Below, in pieces: positions 12,011 to 22,657 of a stretch of DNA of 64,000 nucleotides. The notes below the pieces were generated by a model. That model saw only the letters and a program-made list of their open reading frames with translations. It did no database searches and had not been told where the DNA came from. Each line of letters opens with the position of its first letter. Position 1 is the stretch's first letter. Location: the NCBI GenBank assembly GCA_036365455.1, contig JAWQUS010000020.1, forward strand, positions 1,647,001 to 1,711,000, written 5' to 3'. The translations under genes and the position numbers were made by a program. The stretch comes from Macrosoma leucophasiata. Lineage: Eukaryota; Arthropoda; Insecta; Lepidoptera; Hedylidae.

Positions 12011-12317
12011 TGATGAAGATGAGTAAGATCATAGCGACCTTTTGAATTTTTTAAGGGCTACCCTTCGGACGCGGCTCTATATACAAACTTTAAATTTAGT
12101 GGAGGAAACCAGCAAAGTGCAAGGTATCTTCCATATCTTAATCTGACGCGCTTGAGTATATATAAAAATAGCATCCTGTGCTCCTACCATTACGGTGGTT
12201 CCGCATTCATCATCAATCTACGAAATAGAAAAATTCAAGCAACATATACTTGTATAATGTATATAACTTTGTAACTCCACACCTGTCTTCCCCCAAGGAG
12301 TAAGCAAAGGAAAATAC

Positions 12318-12528
12318 TATGCATTCAAGCACACATGTAGGTAAACATTCATGATTCGCCAGTTACTATGCTATAGGCGATGTTAACAGGCTCGCCACTT
12401 GAAACTTAAAAAATCCCTATAGAATCAAAAAGTTATGTCTGATAAACACCGACCCGGGAATCGAACTCAGGATTGGAGAAGTGAATCGTAGTAGTAATGA
12501 CCTATTACCACTAGGCTCCTGATACAAT
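12318..12528 (-). mobile_element. tRNA-headed SINE (CTGCCTCGG family), internally deleted
   Basis: Head at CCGGGAATCGAACTCAGG (plus strand) with the body shortened in the middle. Confidence 0.75.
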
Positions 12529-12569
12529 TGCTATGTGTAATAACCCTAACACTTCAAGGACTTCCTTTT

Positions 12570-12857
12570 ACTGGCGGTAGAGCTCCAGTGACGGAGCTCG
12601 CGGGCGTAGGCACCACCGCATTACCTAATATACTTGCCGTTAAATGGTAGTGTTCAGCACTATCGTGTTTCGGTCAGGTGGTAATGTACGGCTCTGTAAT
12701 ATCCGGCACAGAGGCATAACACCTAATGCCTCAGGAGTGGCAGCGCATTTGCATTTTGACCTCTGGTCATTGTGTGGGTGTCTATAGGCTGCAGTCATCA
12801 CTTAACATCAATGTGAACTGCACGCTTGTTTGCCACTTACATAACATAAAAAAAAAA
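12570..12857 (+). mobile_element. ACTGGTGG SINE, full
   Basis: Complete, with one head change (ACTGGCGG). The 3' flank (GACACAGTTGAAACTCAATT) is the same low-copy sequence that hosts the SINE at 47641. Confidence 0.9.
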
Positions 12858-13199
12858 GGGAACGTAAAGCGGCTAGACACAGTTGAAACTCAATTGTCAT
12901 ATTTTTCTCGTGACTTAATAAAAAAATAAATTAAATAATATTTTTCTAAAAAAAAAAACAATGTTTCTGGCTCTGTGAGTATAATCTAACAATATATAAT
13001 GACACATATTATTTCTGGCCAAATTTGCCCCAAGAGGCACAAAAGGACCAAGTTTAGAGTGTAAGTAGCGTCATCACTTAAAACAATCTTATTGTGCGAC
13101 CGAGACTCCCTTACAAATTGTTTGTTAGCCGTTAAATCAATTTGTTCTGGTTATTCTCTTCGCGGTTAGGGTTGATAACTTTGAAAATTATTAATTGAT
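12858..13199. other. Low-copy repeat and AT-rich sequence
   Basis: 12868-12912 repeats the flank of the SINE at 47641 (CAATTGTCATATTTTTCTCG). The rest is unassigned. Confidence 0.5.
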
Positions 13200-13485
13200 A
13201 TTGTTAATCTATACATCTATTTAAATAAATAAAATTGGAGTGTCTGTTTGTGATATTAAAATAACCGCTTTTTACTAAATGCATATGTATGTATACACGG
13301 TACGTATACCAAAACCACATTTTTTACAATTTTTGTCTGTCTGTCTGTCTGTCCGTCTGTCTGTTTGGCGGGGCTAATCTTGGGAACGGCTGGACCGATT
13401 ATGACGGGACTTTCACTGGCAGATAGCTGATGTGATAATTTAGGCCACTTTTATCCCCATACATCCATACATACCTACATACAAA
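13200..13485 (+). mobile_element. Short TCTG-type retroelement, SINE-free copy
   Basis: AATTGGAGTGTCTGTTTGTG, ATAACCGCTTTTTACTAAA, a TCTG run (13335-13364) and GGCGGGGCTAATCTTGG. Collinear with 45905-46510, but here no SINE is inserted at ATGTATGT (about 13287). Confidence 0.75.
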
Positions 13486-13564
13486 TAAATAGAATTGAAG
13501 TGTCGCCGATTTTGAAGGTGCTTTCACTGTAGTAAAATAAAACGTTAACGTGCTTACGTTAGCA

Positions 13565-13735
13565 GCAGTTAGTGGCGTTGGTGACGTTGATGGTGGTGTT
13601 GGTGGCGTTTGTGGCGTTGGTGACATTGGTGGCGTTGGTGGTGGTGGTGGTGGCTTTAGTGGCGTAGATGACATTGATGGCGTTGGTGACATAGGTGGCG
13701 TTGGTGGCATTATTGGCTTTAGTGGCTTTAGTCTT
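13565..13735. repeat. Degenerate GGTGGCGTT minisatellite
   Basis: Units such as GGTGGCGTTGGTGAC and GGCGTTGGTGGTGG repeat for 170 bp. The Gly-Val-Asp and Pro-rich frames it creates on the two strands are a consequence of the repeat. Confidence 0.85.
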
Positions 13736-13799
13736 ATCACGTATACGGATAAGTATTTATGTAAACCAGATTTTATAACTACTTTTATAATTAGTGTTT

Positions 13800-14051
13800 T
13801 TGTATAATCCAAAATTAACCAAAAGTTATATGCAAAAAATGCTGCACAAAGTCACTATTCCACGCGAATGAGGTCGCAGCCACAGGTAGTATAATCATAT
13901 AAAAAAACACTGCGATGGAATCTTACTGTATGCTGATAATCCAATAATCTTCAGGTGCTGTAAGTTTTATTTTATTATAGGATGGTCAATGAACTGTTTG
14001 CTTGTAAGCCACTTCACAACGTCTTGGTTAATTAAAGAATATATATATATA
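13800..14051. other. SINE trace and TA microsatellite
   Basis: A short SINE-like 3' trace at 13984-14020 and an AT run at 14039-14051 that hosts the solo LTR. Confidence 0.5.
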
Positions 14052-14590
14052 TGTCGGAGCAAGAAGTTTATTGTTGGTTCTGTAAAGTACTAGGCTATAG
14101 AAATACCTTGCTAAAAATATTATTTTAAGTTAATTTGATTTGTTAGATTTTGTTATCGTTTAAAATCATTATTTCATTTAAAGAGTAATTGTATTATAAA
14201 AGTACATTACCGAGTTGAGGGTAGGCCTCGAGCGGGGTCGAGGCGCCATCTGACAGATCGCCGTTAACGGAGGTTATAAAATGTGTCGTTGTTGATCGAG
14301 GTGGATCATTCTTTGGTTGGACAGTGGAGTACTATTTGATTGGCGAAGTAAGATCGGTGTCGCGAACCCGCTGCTCGTTGTACTTAAAAGTTTAAAAGTG
14401 TAATTATATCAAAGAGTTTTGAGTGTAAGCATATCAAGTAGTTTTGAAGTTAAGCAGTGATATTCTGTTAAAGTGATTAAATCTGACTGATAAAAGTGAC
14501 TTATTGTTTTGTTAGCATTTAACCCTCAAGACGCCCACTAAACACATAACCACTAATGATGATGTCGAGATTAACGTTCTTTCTCCGACA
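14052..14590. mobile_element. 539-bp solo LTR in a TA run
   Basis: Begins TGTCGGAGCAAGAA and ends TTCTTTCTCCGACA, so the ends are inverted TG...CA. TATA flanks both sides (14048-14051 and 14591-14594). TATAAAA at 14275-14281 may be its promoter. No internal retroviral-type sequence is adjacent, so it is a recombined solo LTR. TATA targets suggest a Ty3/gypsy relative, but the superfamily is an inference. It lies between a small SINE 3' fragment and a diverged SINE. Confidence 0.8.
14275..14281 (+). promoter_or_regulatory. TATA box of the solo LTR
   Basis: TATAAAA about 220 bp into the LTR, preceded by a hairpin CCTCGA/TCGAGG at 14226-14243. The plus-strand reading is assumed from the box orientation. 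Confidence 0.5.
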
Positions 14591-14614
14591 TATATATATA
14601 TAGATATTGTACTA

Positions 14615-14790
14615 ATGCCAGTGTTCAGCACTATCGTGATCCGGTCAGGTGGTAATGTACGGCGAAGCATTGTTAGGCCTCTGTACCGGAACGCATCTAC
14701 ATTGATATATTTGGTTTTATATAGATGTTTATAGGCTACATTATTACAAACCATCAATGATTGTTTGCCACTTCATGAAATAAAAAAAAA
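14615..14790 (+). mobile_element. ACTGGTGG SINE, old partial
   Basis: Begins at GTGTTCAGCACTATCGTG, with deletions, ending in polyA. Confidence 0.7.
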
Positions 14791-15221
14791 ACGTAGAGCT
14801 AACTTTCTTTTTAGTAAGACACAAAAATGAATAAGTAACGTCAAATCGTGGATGAATAACACATATTATACCTCTGTATACACTTTCAAATAAATACATT
14901 TAAAAAAAAACGAAACGTGACATAAATAACAACTTAAAATAATAGGTGCATTCAAATAATTTTCTTTTCCACGGAAATTAAATTATCATAATTTCTTACA
15001 GTCATTAAGAAAATAAGTCACATAAAAAATGTATAAAGTTCCCCAAGTTTCCTGCTTGCGTATACGGACGCACTGGAAACTGGGGCAAATCCGGAAAAAC
15101 CGGGGCAACCCTACGCGTAATGGGTATTGTACGACAAAATAGATTTAGGAAGATTTTAGATTAGAAAGACCATGGATGATGAACTGCCGATGACAACGAT
15201 ACCACATAGCTTGACGAAGAG

Positions 15222-15400
15222 GTAGGCAGAGATAAATGCATGCATTCAAGCATACATGCAAATACCCACGGTTCGCCGGTAACGTTTTGGCAGACGTAAC
15301 AGGTGGCTAGCCTGTTGACATCTCCAGGCAAATAACCATACTCCTAAATGCTAGGAAACTACCAGAAAATGGAAAAATCCCAGTAGAACCACAAAAAAGG
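15222..15400 (-). mobile_element. tRNA-headed SINE body fragment (CTGCCTCGG family)
   Basis: The body with GCCGGTAACGTTTTGG and CCAGAAAATGGAAAAAT is kept; the tRNA head is lost. Confidence 0.7.
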
Positions 15401-16261
15401 TCCTATGTTACCTACACTCTCCTATTAATCTAAGCGTAATGTTATATAGCATAAAGCCTTTCTCGATTAATGGGCTACACTGAAAGAATTTATCAAATCG
15501 GGAAAGCAGTTCCTGATTAGAACGTGGACTACAATATTAATTGCCATAACATTTCATAAAAATAATAATATGCTTCAACACATCCTTACGCCATACGATA
15601 ATGGCAGCGTAATTAGCGATGTACATATCGCAAGGAACAACCCCCACACATCTCACTAGTGCTCTTCATTAGTGTTACACAAACTATGTACATATTAAAG
15701 CTAATTAGGCTACATTATAGAGATCTGCTTTGAACATTCGCTTTTGTGTTATACGTATGATTTAGTAGTATGTTATTCAAAAATACTCTTGTACTAACTG
15801 TAACTAATAAATAAAAATAATGATTTAAGGTTCGTGTTTCTTCGAAACGAAAAATGTGTGTAGAATGTAGGTAAGCTTAGTGAATTAGAGTCACAGGTAA
15901 CTAGAGCCACACGGCATCCGACCAGCGCTCGACCGCTTTGAGCAGTCTGCGCTCATCACACCGCTCCGTATCGACACCGGATCGCCTCGACCGCAAGCCT
16001 TCAACGCGCGGGCGGTACGCGGTCCACGTGCGGACGGCGAGTGGACCAGTCGGTAACCACTAGCTTGTCTTGCGTTGACTTTACATTGCCGACGCGCTGT
16101 GCCCAAGTGGATCGCGCGCTGTAGTTCACTAGTAACATCGCGTCGGTCACTCGTGGACCACCCATCGTCAACGAGTGGACGCCGTAAAACGAGGCGGTGC
16201 TGTTCGGGTGCCCGGTGGCTGTAGTGAGCTATGACCCTTAATGTAGATATATTTTTTAGAA
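15401..16261. other. Unassigned, with a GC-rich island
   Basis: 15895-16215 is CpG-rich against the AT-rich background (CCGCTCCGTATCGACACCGG and similar). No conserved frame. It could be an unrecognised element or a host regulatory segment. Confidence 0.4.
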
Positions 16262-16465
16262 GGATGTAGGCACCACCGTATTTCTATCCTCCGCGAAATG
16301 GTAGTGTCAGCTCTATCGTGTTAGGTATAGATGGTAATGTGTGGTGGTATAACAACTACGGTCACAGAAGGCCACGCATCTACATTGGTTTATAAATTGA
16401 TGTCTATAGGCTGCAGTCATCACTTGAAATTCGTGTGAACTGCATGTTTGTTTGCCACCTAAGGC
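16262..16465 (+). mobile_element. ACTGGTGG SINE, old partial
   Basis: Head missing; TAGGCTGCAGTCATCACTTG and TGCATGTTTGTTTGCCACC kept. Confidence 0.75.
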
Positions 16466-16512
16466 CAAATCACTTTACTTTACTCCTCTAATAATGCCTA
16501 ATAACTTTTGAT

Positions 16513-16735
16513 AGTATGTATGTATGTATGTATCTTCACGCCAGGTCCCTAACGGGGTAGGCAGAGAGTGTAGAGCGCCAGATATCCCGGTTCTGACAAA
16601 CCTCTCGTGCCTCGTCTACCTTCATCATTCTCTTCATACATGCACGCCGATTCCTAAGACTTTTGACCCCACCATCAGACAGAACTCGACCTATTTGATC
16701 ATGGTAGGTCAGTCTTGGTCTTCCTGGGCCTTTTG
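16513..16735 (-). pseudogene. LINE C-terminus with TACA tail
   Basis: Minus strand; same family as 48679. The TATG repeat at 16513-16534 is the tail (complement). The codons for YHDQI through AYPVRD are present. Confidence 0.8.
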
Positions 16736-17108
16736 ATAGTGATACGTTATAACAAACAAAAAATAATATTAGAGATTATTTGCACATCCAAGACGAAATA
16801 ATTCTACTCTGGAATAATAACCCTGACAATATTACTGTGCTTATGAATAACAAAATAATCTTCAATATGGTTCTAATGTGAGGGTGTAATTAGTGAAAAG
16901 GGGTCATATCACGCAACTAGTAAACCCCAAGTATCTCAAGACTATAGCTTCTAATTATACTCCAACCTTACATTACAGTTAATTAAGCTTCCAGCACATG
17001 ATACCATGTACTATCTGTTTTGTACGAAAGTTTATTTAATATATTGAAATTTGTTTGTTGCAATATTTGCCTATTAAATATTGATTTAGGTCAGTATAGA
17101 CTTTGACG

Positions 17109-17402
17109 TTTTTTTTTTTTTTTTTATGTAATTGGCTTGGTAAACAAGCATGCAGTTCACATTGATGTTAAGTGATGACTGCAGCCTATAGACACCCACA
17201 TGAAGACCAAGGTCAAAATGCAGATGCGTTACCGCTCCTGAGGCCTAAGGTGTTATGCCTCTGTGCCGGCAATTACAGGGCCGTACATTACCACCTGACC
17301 GGAACACGATAGTGCTGAACACTACCATTTAGCGGCAAGTATATTAGGTAATGCGGTGGTGCCTACGCCCGCGAGCTCCGTCACTGAAGCTCTACCACCA
17401 GT
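17109..17402 (-). mobile_element. ACTGGTGG SINE, full
   Basis: Complete minus-strand copy, first of a cluster of three. Confidence 0.9.
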
Positions 17403-17407
17403 AAAAA

Positions 17408-17615
17408 TGGTAATGGAATGGAAGTGGCAAGCAAGCATGCAGTTTACATTGATGTTAAGTGATGACTGCAGCCTATAGAGAGCACACAAAGTCCAAGGTC
17501 AAAATGCAGATGCGTTACCACTCCTAAGGCCGACCTTGTGCCGAAAATTACAGGGCCGTACATTACCACCTAACCGGAACACGATAATGCTGAACGCTAC
17601 CATTTAGCGGCAAGT
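17408..17615 (-). mobile_element. ACTGGTGG SINE, 5' part lost
   Basis: Minus-strand copy ending at CGGCAAGTA; faces the plus copy at 17644 across 28 bp. Confidence 0.85.
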
Positions 17616-17643
17616 AGTAAATTAGGATTAGCTTAAGATTTTT

Positions 17644-17893
17644 ACTGGTGGTAGAGTTCCAGTGCAAGAGCTTAAGGGCGTGGGCACCACCGCATTACCT
17701 GATTTATCTGCCGCTCAATGGTAGTGTTGAGCACTATCGTGTTCCGGTCAGGTGGTAATGTACGGCCCTGTAATTTCCGGCACAGAAGCATAACACCTTA
17801 GGCCTCAGGAGTGGTAACGTATCTGCATTTTGACCTTGTTCTTCATGTGGGTGTCTATAGGCTACAGTCATCACTTAACATCAAAGTGAATGC
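17644..17893 (+). mobile_element. ACTGGTGG SINE, 3' end lost
   Basis: Plus-strand copy forming an inverted pair with 17408-17615; runs into a tRNA-headed SINE fragment. Confidence 0.88.
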
Positions 17894-17966
17894 ATCAATG
17901 GGAAATCGATCCCAGGACCATCAGCGTAGTAGTAGTGGCCTGCTACCACTACGTTATTGAGGCAGT
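17888..17966 (-). mobile_element. tRNA-headed SINE head fragment (CTGCCTCGG family)
   Basis: Only the tRNA-like head remains (GGGAAATCGATCCCAGG and CTACCACTACG on the plus strand), abutting the 3' end of another SINE. Confidence 0.7.
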
Positions 17967-18162
17967 TCAACCTTCAAGTTTCAATCTAACCTATCAAGGT
18001 TGTATCGAACATTTAAATGTGATAAGGGTACGATCGCTTCGAATATTAAGTGCACTTAAACTATTTAGAGAAGATAAGGCACTTAAGACACTAAGACACT
18101 CACACAGATAAAACCAATACCAAATTTCAAGGGTGTATTTTAGGTTATAATTAGGTTATAGG

Positions 18163-18285
18163 ACTATGTATGTATGTATCTATCTTCACACAAAATCCCT
18201 AACGGGGTAGGCAGAGAGTGTAGGGCGCCATTAAATAATTCTTTTCATACACGCACGCCGATTTCTAAGACTTTTGACCCATGCA
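18163..18285 (-). pseudogene. LINE C-terminus, internally deleted
   Basis: Minus-strand copy with the TATG tail at 18166-18178; the middle is missing. Confidence 0.7.
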
Positions 18286-18572
18286 TACATATTACTAGTG
18301 CTGAAGTTCCAGTTTCAGATCTACCTATAGGGCGACATCGCATGATAAAATGTATCTGCCGCTTTATCTCCGGTTTTTGTGTACATGTCTTTAAGCTGCA
18401 AGCGTCACTGATCCGTAGTAGTAGTTCTTTGCTACCAACTACATAAAATATATAATATATAAAACAGCAGTTTACTCTCGTGACTTCATCCGATGCTATT
18501 TACACAAATCACAAGTGTTTTGACACAAGACCTTACTCAGAGTTCAAACTTTCACATTTTCATATTAATTTG

Positions 18573-18790
18573 GTTAGCAACAACCCTTATTACGTCGCAC
18601 TGCTGGACACGAGTCGCTTCCTTTTTTTGGGGAGGCCTGGAGCTTACTCTACCACGCTGTTCCAATGCGGGTTGGTAGCTAGCCCGCTGTCGGATGTTGT
18701 CAAACCGCCCAAAAGGCCTTCAATAAGGTTTAACGACTACTATCTATCGATATCAATCGGGACCGACAGCTTCACGTACCCTCCGAAGCA
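18573..18790. repeat. LINE 3'-end repeat (CCCACTGCTGGGCACGAG family)
   Basis: AGCAACAACCCTTATTACGT and CTGGACACGAGTCGCTTCC, then CCACGCTGTTCCAATGCGGG. Open frames here are not genes. Confidence 0.6.
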
Positions 18791-19267
18791 CGGAAACGCG
18801 CATTTAATTTGCCACTAGCAGTCACACATCACACGCCCGACCGCGCCCGTTTCGCACAGCTGAGTAGTTACTGCATTCACCAGGATTAATTTGTTTAAAA
18901 GTAATATGATAATAGAATGTGGTCTGTACTCAATCAAACTATAGTAATATTTCTCGAAAGTCCGCTTTCAAACCAACAATCTTCATCTTCATGAATTTTG
19001 TACTAATTCCAATGTTCAGATTGCCGAGAAAGTTTCGCATCGCTTCGCTGGTTTCTTCAGATTCATAGTTCTAAATAATACCTCTTTCACTGTAAATTGT
19101 AAGAGTTGTAGATTGTTCCCGCCGTAGCAAATATGCCGTCAAAAACAGTATAAAAGAATGTGGGATTCTTTTAAACATATATGACATACAATAAAATATT
19201 TAGGAGGAAAAAGTGTAGATGGTAAATACATGTCATGATCTACAGTCAATCACTCATCCATTAAGAT
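18791..19267. other. Unassigned sequence
   Basis: No gene or recognised repeat. Confidence 0.5.
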
Positions 19268-19352
19268 AATAATCAAAAAAATACGCTTACACACAGCTCC
19301 ACACTAGATATAAACCTGTATCGTAGATGCCATTGTACACAGACAACACATA

Positions 19353-19662
19353 AGATATGTCGGCTGTAGCCGGAGGATCCAAAAGAAACCGAAATCAAAT
19401 TATAATATATTTATTTAAAGTAAAACTTATTAATTAGGATCGTGTGACAATCGCCCGATGTCAGAAACGAAAGTGAAGTTGATTAATTACTTATTACTAC
19501 AGGTTGGTACATTTAACAATGATAAGTTCGTTACAATTAAGAATGGATATTGTTCATATGGAACGATCGGATTCCCGGTAGCCGCGCTCGGTGGCCTTGC
19601 GATCTTGCAACGAACTGGTGCTGACGGCGTGAGTCATGCACCCTTCGGATGACTCGGTACAT
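19353..19662. mobile_element. 310-bp unidentified insertion in a SINE
   Basis: It splits a tRNA-headed SINE. AACACATA occurs at 19345-19352 and 19663-19670, bracketing the insert like an 8-bp target duplication. The interior contains TGTCGGCTGTAGCCGG near one end and GACTCGGTACA near the other. The ends are not clear inverted repeats. It could be a solo LTR (TGT...ACA, 19358-19661) or a DNA element. Confidence 0.55.
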
Positions 19663-20006
19663 AACACATACACAAACATCCACACCCGAAACAAATATCT
19701 GTCATCATATCAGCCTTAGGACGTCCACTGCTGAACATAGGCCTCCCCCAATGACCTCCATGCCGACCGATCGGAAGCGACGTGCATCCAGCGGTTACCT
19801 GCAGCCTTGATCAGGTCGTCGGTCCATCTTGCAGGTGGACGTCCTAAGCTGCGTTTGCCGATACGTGGTCTCCACTCGAGAACCTTTCTGCCCCAGCGGC
19901 TATCGGTTCTCCGAGCTATGTGCCCTGCCCATTGCCACTTCAGCTTGGAAATCTGCTTGGCTATGTCAGCGACTTTCGTTCGCCTACGGATCTCCTCATT
20001 TCTGTT

Positions 20007-20549
20007 TCAATCCAGTAGGGAAACGCCGAGTATAGCCCTTTCCATTGACCGCTGAGTGACTTGGAGCTTTCGTACGAGACCCATAGTGAGATACCACGTC
20101 TCGGCACCGTATGTCATCACTGGCAAAACGCACTGATTAAAGACTTTCGTCTTCAAGGACTGCGGGATGTTTGACGAGAAAACGCTTAACTTCCCGAACG
20201 CTGCCCAGCCGAGTTGGATTCGGCGAATGACCTCATTCTCGAAGTTCGACCTGCCTACTTGTATGGTTTGTCCTAAATAGACATATTCGTCGACAACTAC
20301 GAGGATCGAGTTCCCAACGGACACTGGAGTGGGCGATACTAGGTTATTGTACATGACCTTGGTCTTATCCATGTTCATTTTAAGGCCCACTCTTTGGGAC
20401 ATTCGATTGAGGTCTTCGAGCATTGTGCTGAGAACTTCCAGCGACTCTGCCATGACTATAATATCGTCGGCAAACCGAAGATGAGTGATGTATTCGCCGT
20501 TGACATTGATGCCTAGTCCTTGCCATTCCAGGAACCACCACCATTGCAT
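20007..20549 (-). pseudogene. RTE reverse transcriptase, catalytic and C-terminal part
   Basis: Holds HLRFADDIIVMAESL with the FADD catalytic pair, then GLKMNMDKTKVM and VYLGQTIQVGRSNFE. The frame breaks after ERAILGVSLLD. The remaining tail (KWQWAGHIARR, then RPPARWTDD) can be followed in another frame to about 19740. Confidence 0.92.
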
Positions 20550-20768
20550 TGGTGAAGAGCAGGGGTGAAATGATATCTACCTGTCTTATTCCCTTCTGCA
20601 AACGAATCGCCCTCGTGCATTGGTCCTGTTCTCGGACTGACATGGTGGCGTTTTAACACAAACACTTCAACACTTCGATATACCGATAGTCAATGGGGCA
20701 ACGCTGTAAAGACTGCAGCACAGCCCATGTTTCAACCGAATCAAAGGCTTTCTCATAGTCCACGAACG

Positions 20769-21350
20769 CTAAGCATAATGGCCGGTTATACTCCTCGGAC
20801 TTCTGTATAACCTGCGACAGCGTGTGTATGTGGTACTACAGCCTTTTCGGAAACCGGCTTGTTCGGGAGGCTGGAAGTCATCAAACCTGCGAGCGAGACG
20901 GTTCGTGATCACCCTCGAAAACAGCTTGTAGACATGGCTCAGAAGCGAGATGGGTCTATAGTTCTTCAATAGGGCTTTATCACCTTTTTTGAAGAAAAGC
21001 ACCACCACGCCTCTGTTCCATGCTTCTGGCGTAGTACCTTCGAATAGGACGGAATTAAAGAGCTTCTGAAGGACTTTCAGTAACGGTGATCCGCCCGCTT
21101 GCAGAAGCTCTGTAGTGATTCCGTCCTCTCCAGGCGCCTTGTTGTTCTTAAGCTGTTTGAGGGCCATCCTAATCTCGTACAGGCTGATGTCCGGGATATC
21201 TTCGGTATAATGTCGGGTTAATTTGGCTCTCAGGTCTCTGACCAAATCAGAAGCAGGTTGTGCGACCGAGGTATATAACTGCCCATAGAACCTTTCGATC
21301 TCCCGCAATACCTCAGGCTTAGTCGACGCTAAACTGCCGTCCTCTGTCAT
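20769..21350 (-). pseudogene. RTE reverse transcriptase, N-terminal part
   Basis: Contains the conserved LINE stretch KNNKAPGEDGITTELL, then VVVLFFKKGD and NYRPISLLSHVYKLFSRVI, and QAGFRKGCST. A frameshift after GCSTTYT disrupts the region leading to motif A (YEKAFDSV is still recognisable in another frame near 20755). Confidence 0.92.
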
Positions 21351-21482
21351 TAGCTACATCATCCGGCTCTGTCCAATAGACAGATCCCTTGCAAACGCTT
21401 TGGAGCCCTTGTTTCGCTCTATCGTTTCCTCAACACATTTTGTGTTGAAGGATCTGATATCGTGCCGCAAGAACTGTTGGAT

Positions 21483-22178
21483 CTATCTATTAAGTTGCCG
21501 GTATTTTTCAGCTTCATAAGAGGTCTGTAGTATCATTGAGCGTCGTTCTGTCATAAGGTTGAGGGTTTGATCGGTAAGTTTTTGAAGTCTATTTTGTCGG
21601 CGAGTTTTAAAGTACTTATACCCCACCGACTGGACAGTTTCTACCAACCTGTCATTCATATTGTCCACTGAGATGCAATCCTCCAGGCAAGCAAAGCGAT
21701 TTTGCAATTCGAGCTGAAAGCTCTCGGGGTTTTGTATGTGAGAAACAGTAGGTCGGAGCGTAGACTTCAATAGACGAGATCTTTCGATCTTGATGTTTAA
21801 ATTCAATGTGCCCCTAACCATTCGGTGATCACTTCCGGTTTTCACCCTGTGAATCACGGAGACATCATTGAGTATGTGTTTCTTGGTGGTCATAATGAAG
21901 TCTATCTCATTTTTTGTGCAACCGTCGGGGCTCATCCAGGTCCATTTCCTATGAGGCGGCTTCTTGAGAAAGGAGTTCATCATAAAAAGTTCCTCCTTCT
22001 CCAGAAAGTTGGCCAGCCTCTGGCCCCTAAGGTTCCGATTCCCACATCCAAATTGCCTCACTCTCAGCTCATTATCGCATCTCTTGCCCAGCTTTGCGTT
22101 GAAGTCTCCCATTACAACAGTGAAATACGTTTTGGAAGTATGTATGGCCCTACTTATGTCCTCATACATAGCTTCCAC
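21483..22178 (-). pseudogene. RTE endonuclease, C-terminal part and linker
   Basis: Continues the endonuclease after a frameshift. VVMGDFNAKLGKR and the catalytic GSDHRMVRGTL are intact, as is KWTWMSPDGCTKNEIDF. The linker to the reverse transcriptase follows and runs into a stop near 21483. Confidence 0.9.
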
Positions 22179-22657
22179 CTCGTCGTCCGGGTTGCCGAGG
22201 TCGATGCGTAGACCTGGATAACCTTCAAGGAATATCTCTTGGATATTCTGAGTATCAGGTACGCGACCCTACTCGACACACTCGTGATGCATTCAATGTT
22301 GTTAACGAGAGACTTGTGGACGATAAACCCGACACCACCTTGGGACTGCTGGTCGCCCTCCCGGTAGTAGAACAAGTTACCAGACTTCAGGGTTATCGTG
22401 TCCTCTAACTCTCTACGGACTTCAGATAGACTTAAGATGTCCCAGTGCAACTTGTTCAATTCTTCTTCCAGCTCAGCAATTTTCTCGTCTGTCCTTAACG
22501 TGCGTGTATTGTATGTTACCAGTGATAACCTACGTCGGTTTTCCGTTGTGCATGCCGAAGTCGTTTGACGGAAGCGACTCACCTGGAGTTTCTTAGCACC
22601 CCTGGCTCCAGAGCTCGACCAGCGCCAATATCCGTAGGCCATACAAATATTTGTCAC
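22154..22657 (-). pseudogene. RTE endonuclease, N-terminal part
   Basis: Start of an endonuclease/exonuclease/phosphatase domain, which nicks target DNA to prime LINE copying. VTYNTRTLRTDEK and the metal-binding glutamate in LSLSEVRRE are visible, followed by GGVGFIVHKSL. The true frame is lost after LKVIQVYA, where a shift moves coding to the next entry. The first residues (MTNICMAYG) come from flanking SINE sequence, so the element's own start is not certain. Confidence 0.88.

Larger units (their letters stand above)
19692..22645 (-). mobile_element. RTE-clade LINE, nearly full length, inactive
   Basis: The minus strand holds an apurinic-type endonuclease followed by a reverse transcriptase and the typical RTE C-terminal tail, about 2.95 kb overall. 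The 3' end lies near CCACTGCTGAACATAGGCC (plus strand, about 19728). Frames change several times and stops are present. It sits inside an older tRNA-headed SINE whose pieces flank it at 19663-19690 and 22630-22690. The same family occurs at 55213-57420. Confidence 0.93.

Noticed and set aside
13399..13812. Proline-rich and glycine-rich frames on opposite strands
   Set aside because: Both are products of the GGTGGCGTT minisatellite; composition alone explains them.
19353..19662. Solo LTR call for the 310-bp insert
   Set aside because: TGT...ACA can be drawn at 19358-19661, but its flanks do not match as a 4-6 bp duplication. The 8-bp repeat fits other boundaries better, so it is left unclassified.
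21825..22221. Plus-strand frames of 128 and 85 codons
   Set aside because: Antisense shadows of the RTE endonuclease on the minus strand.
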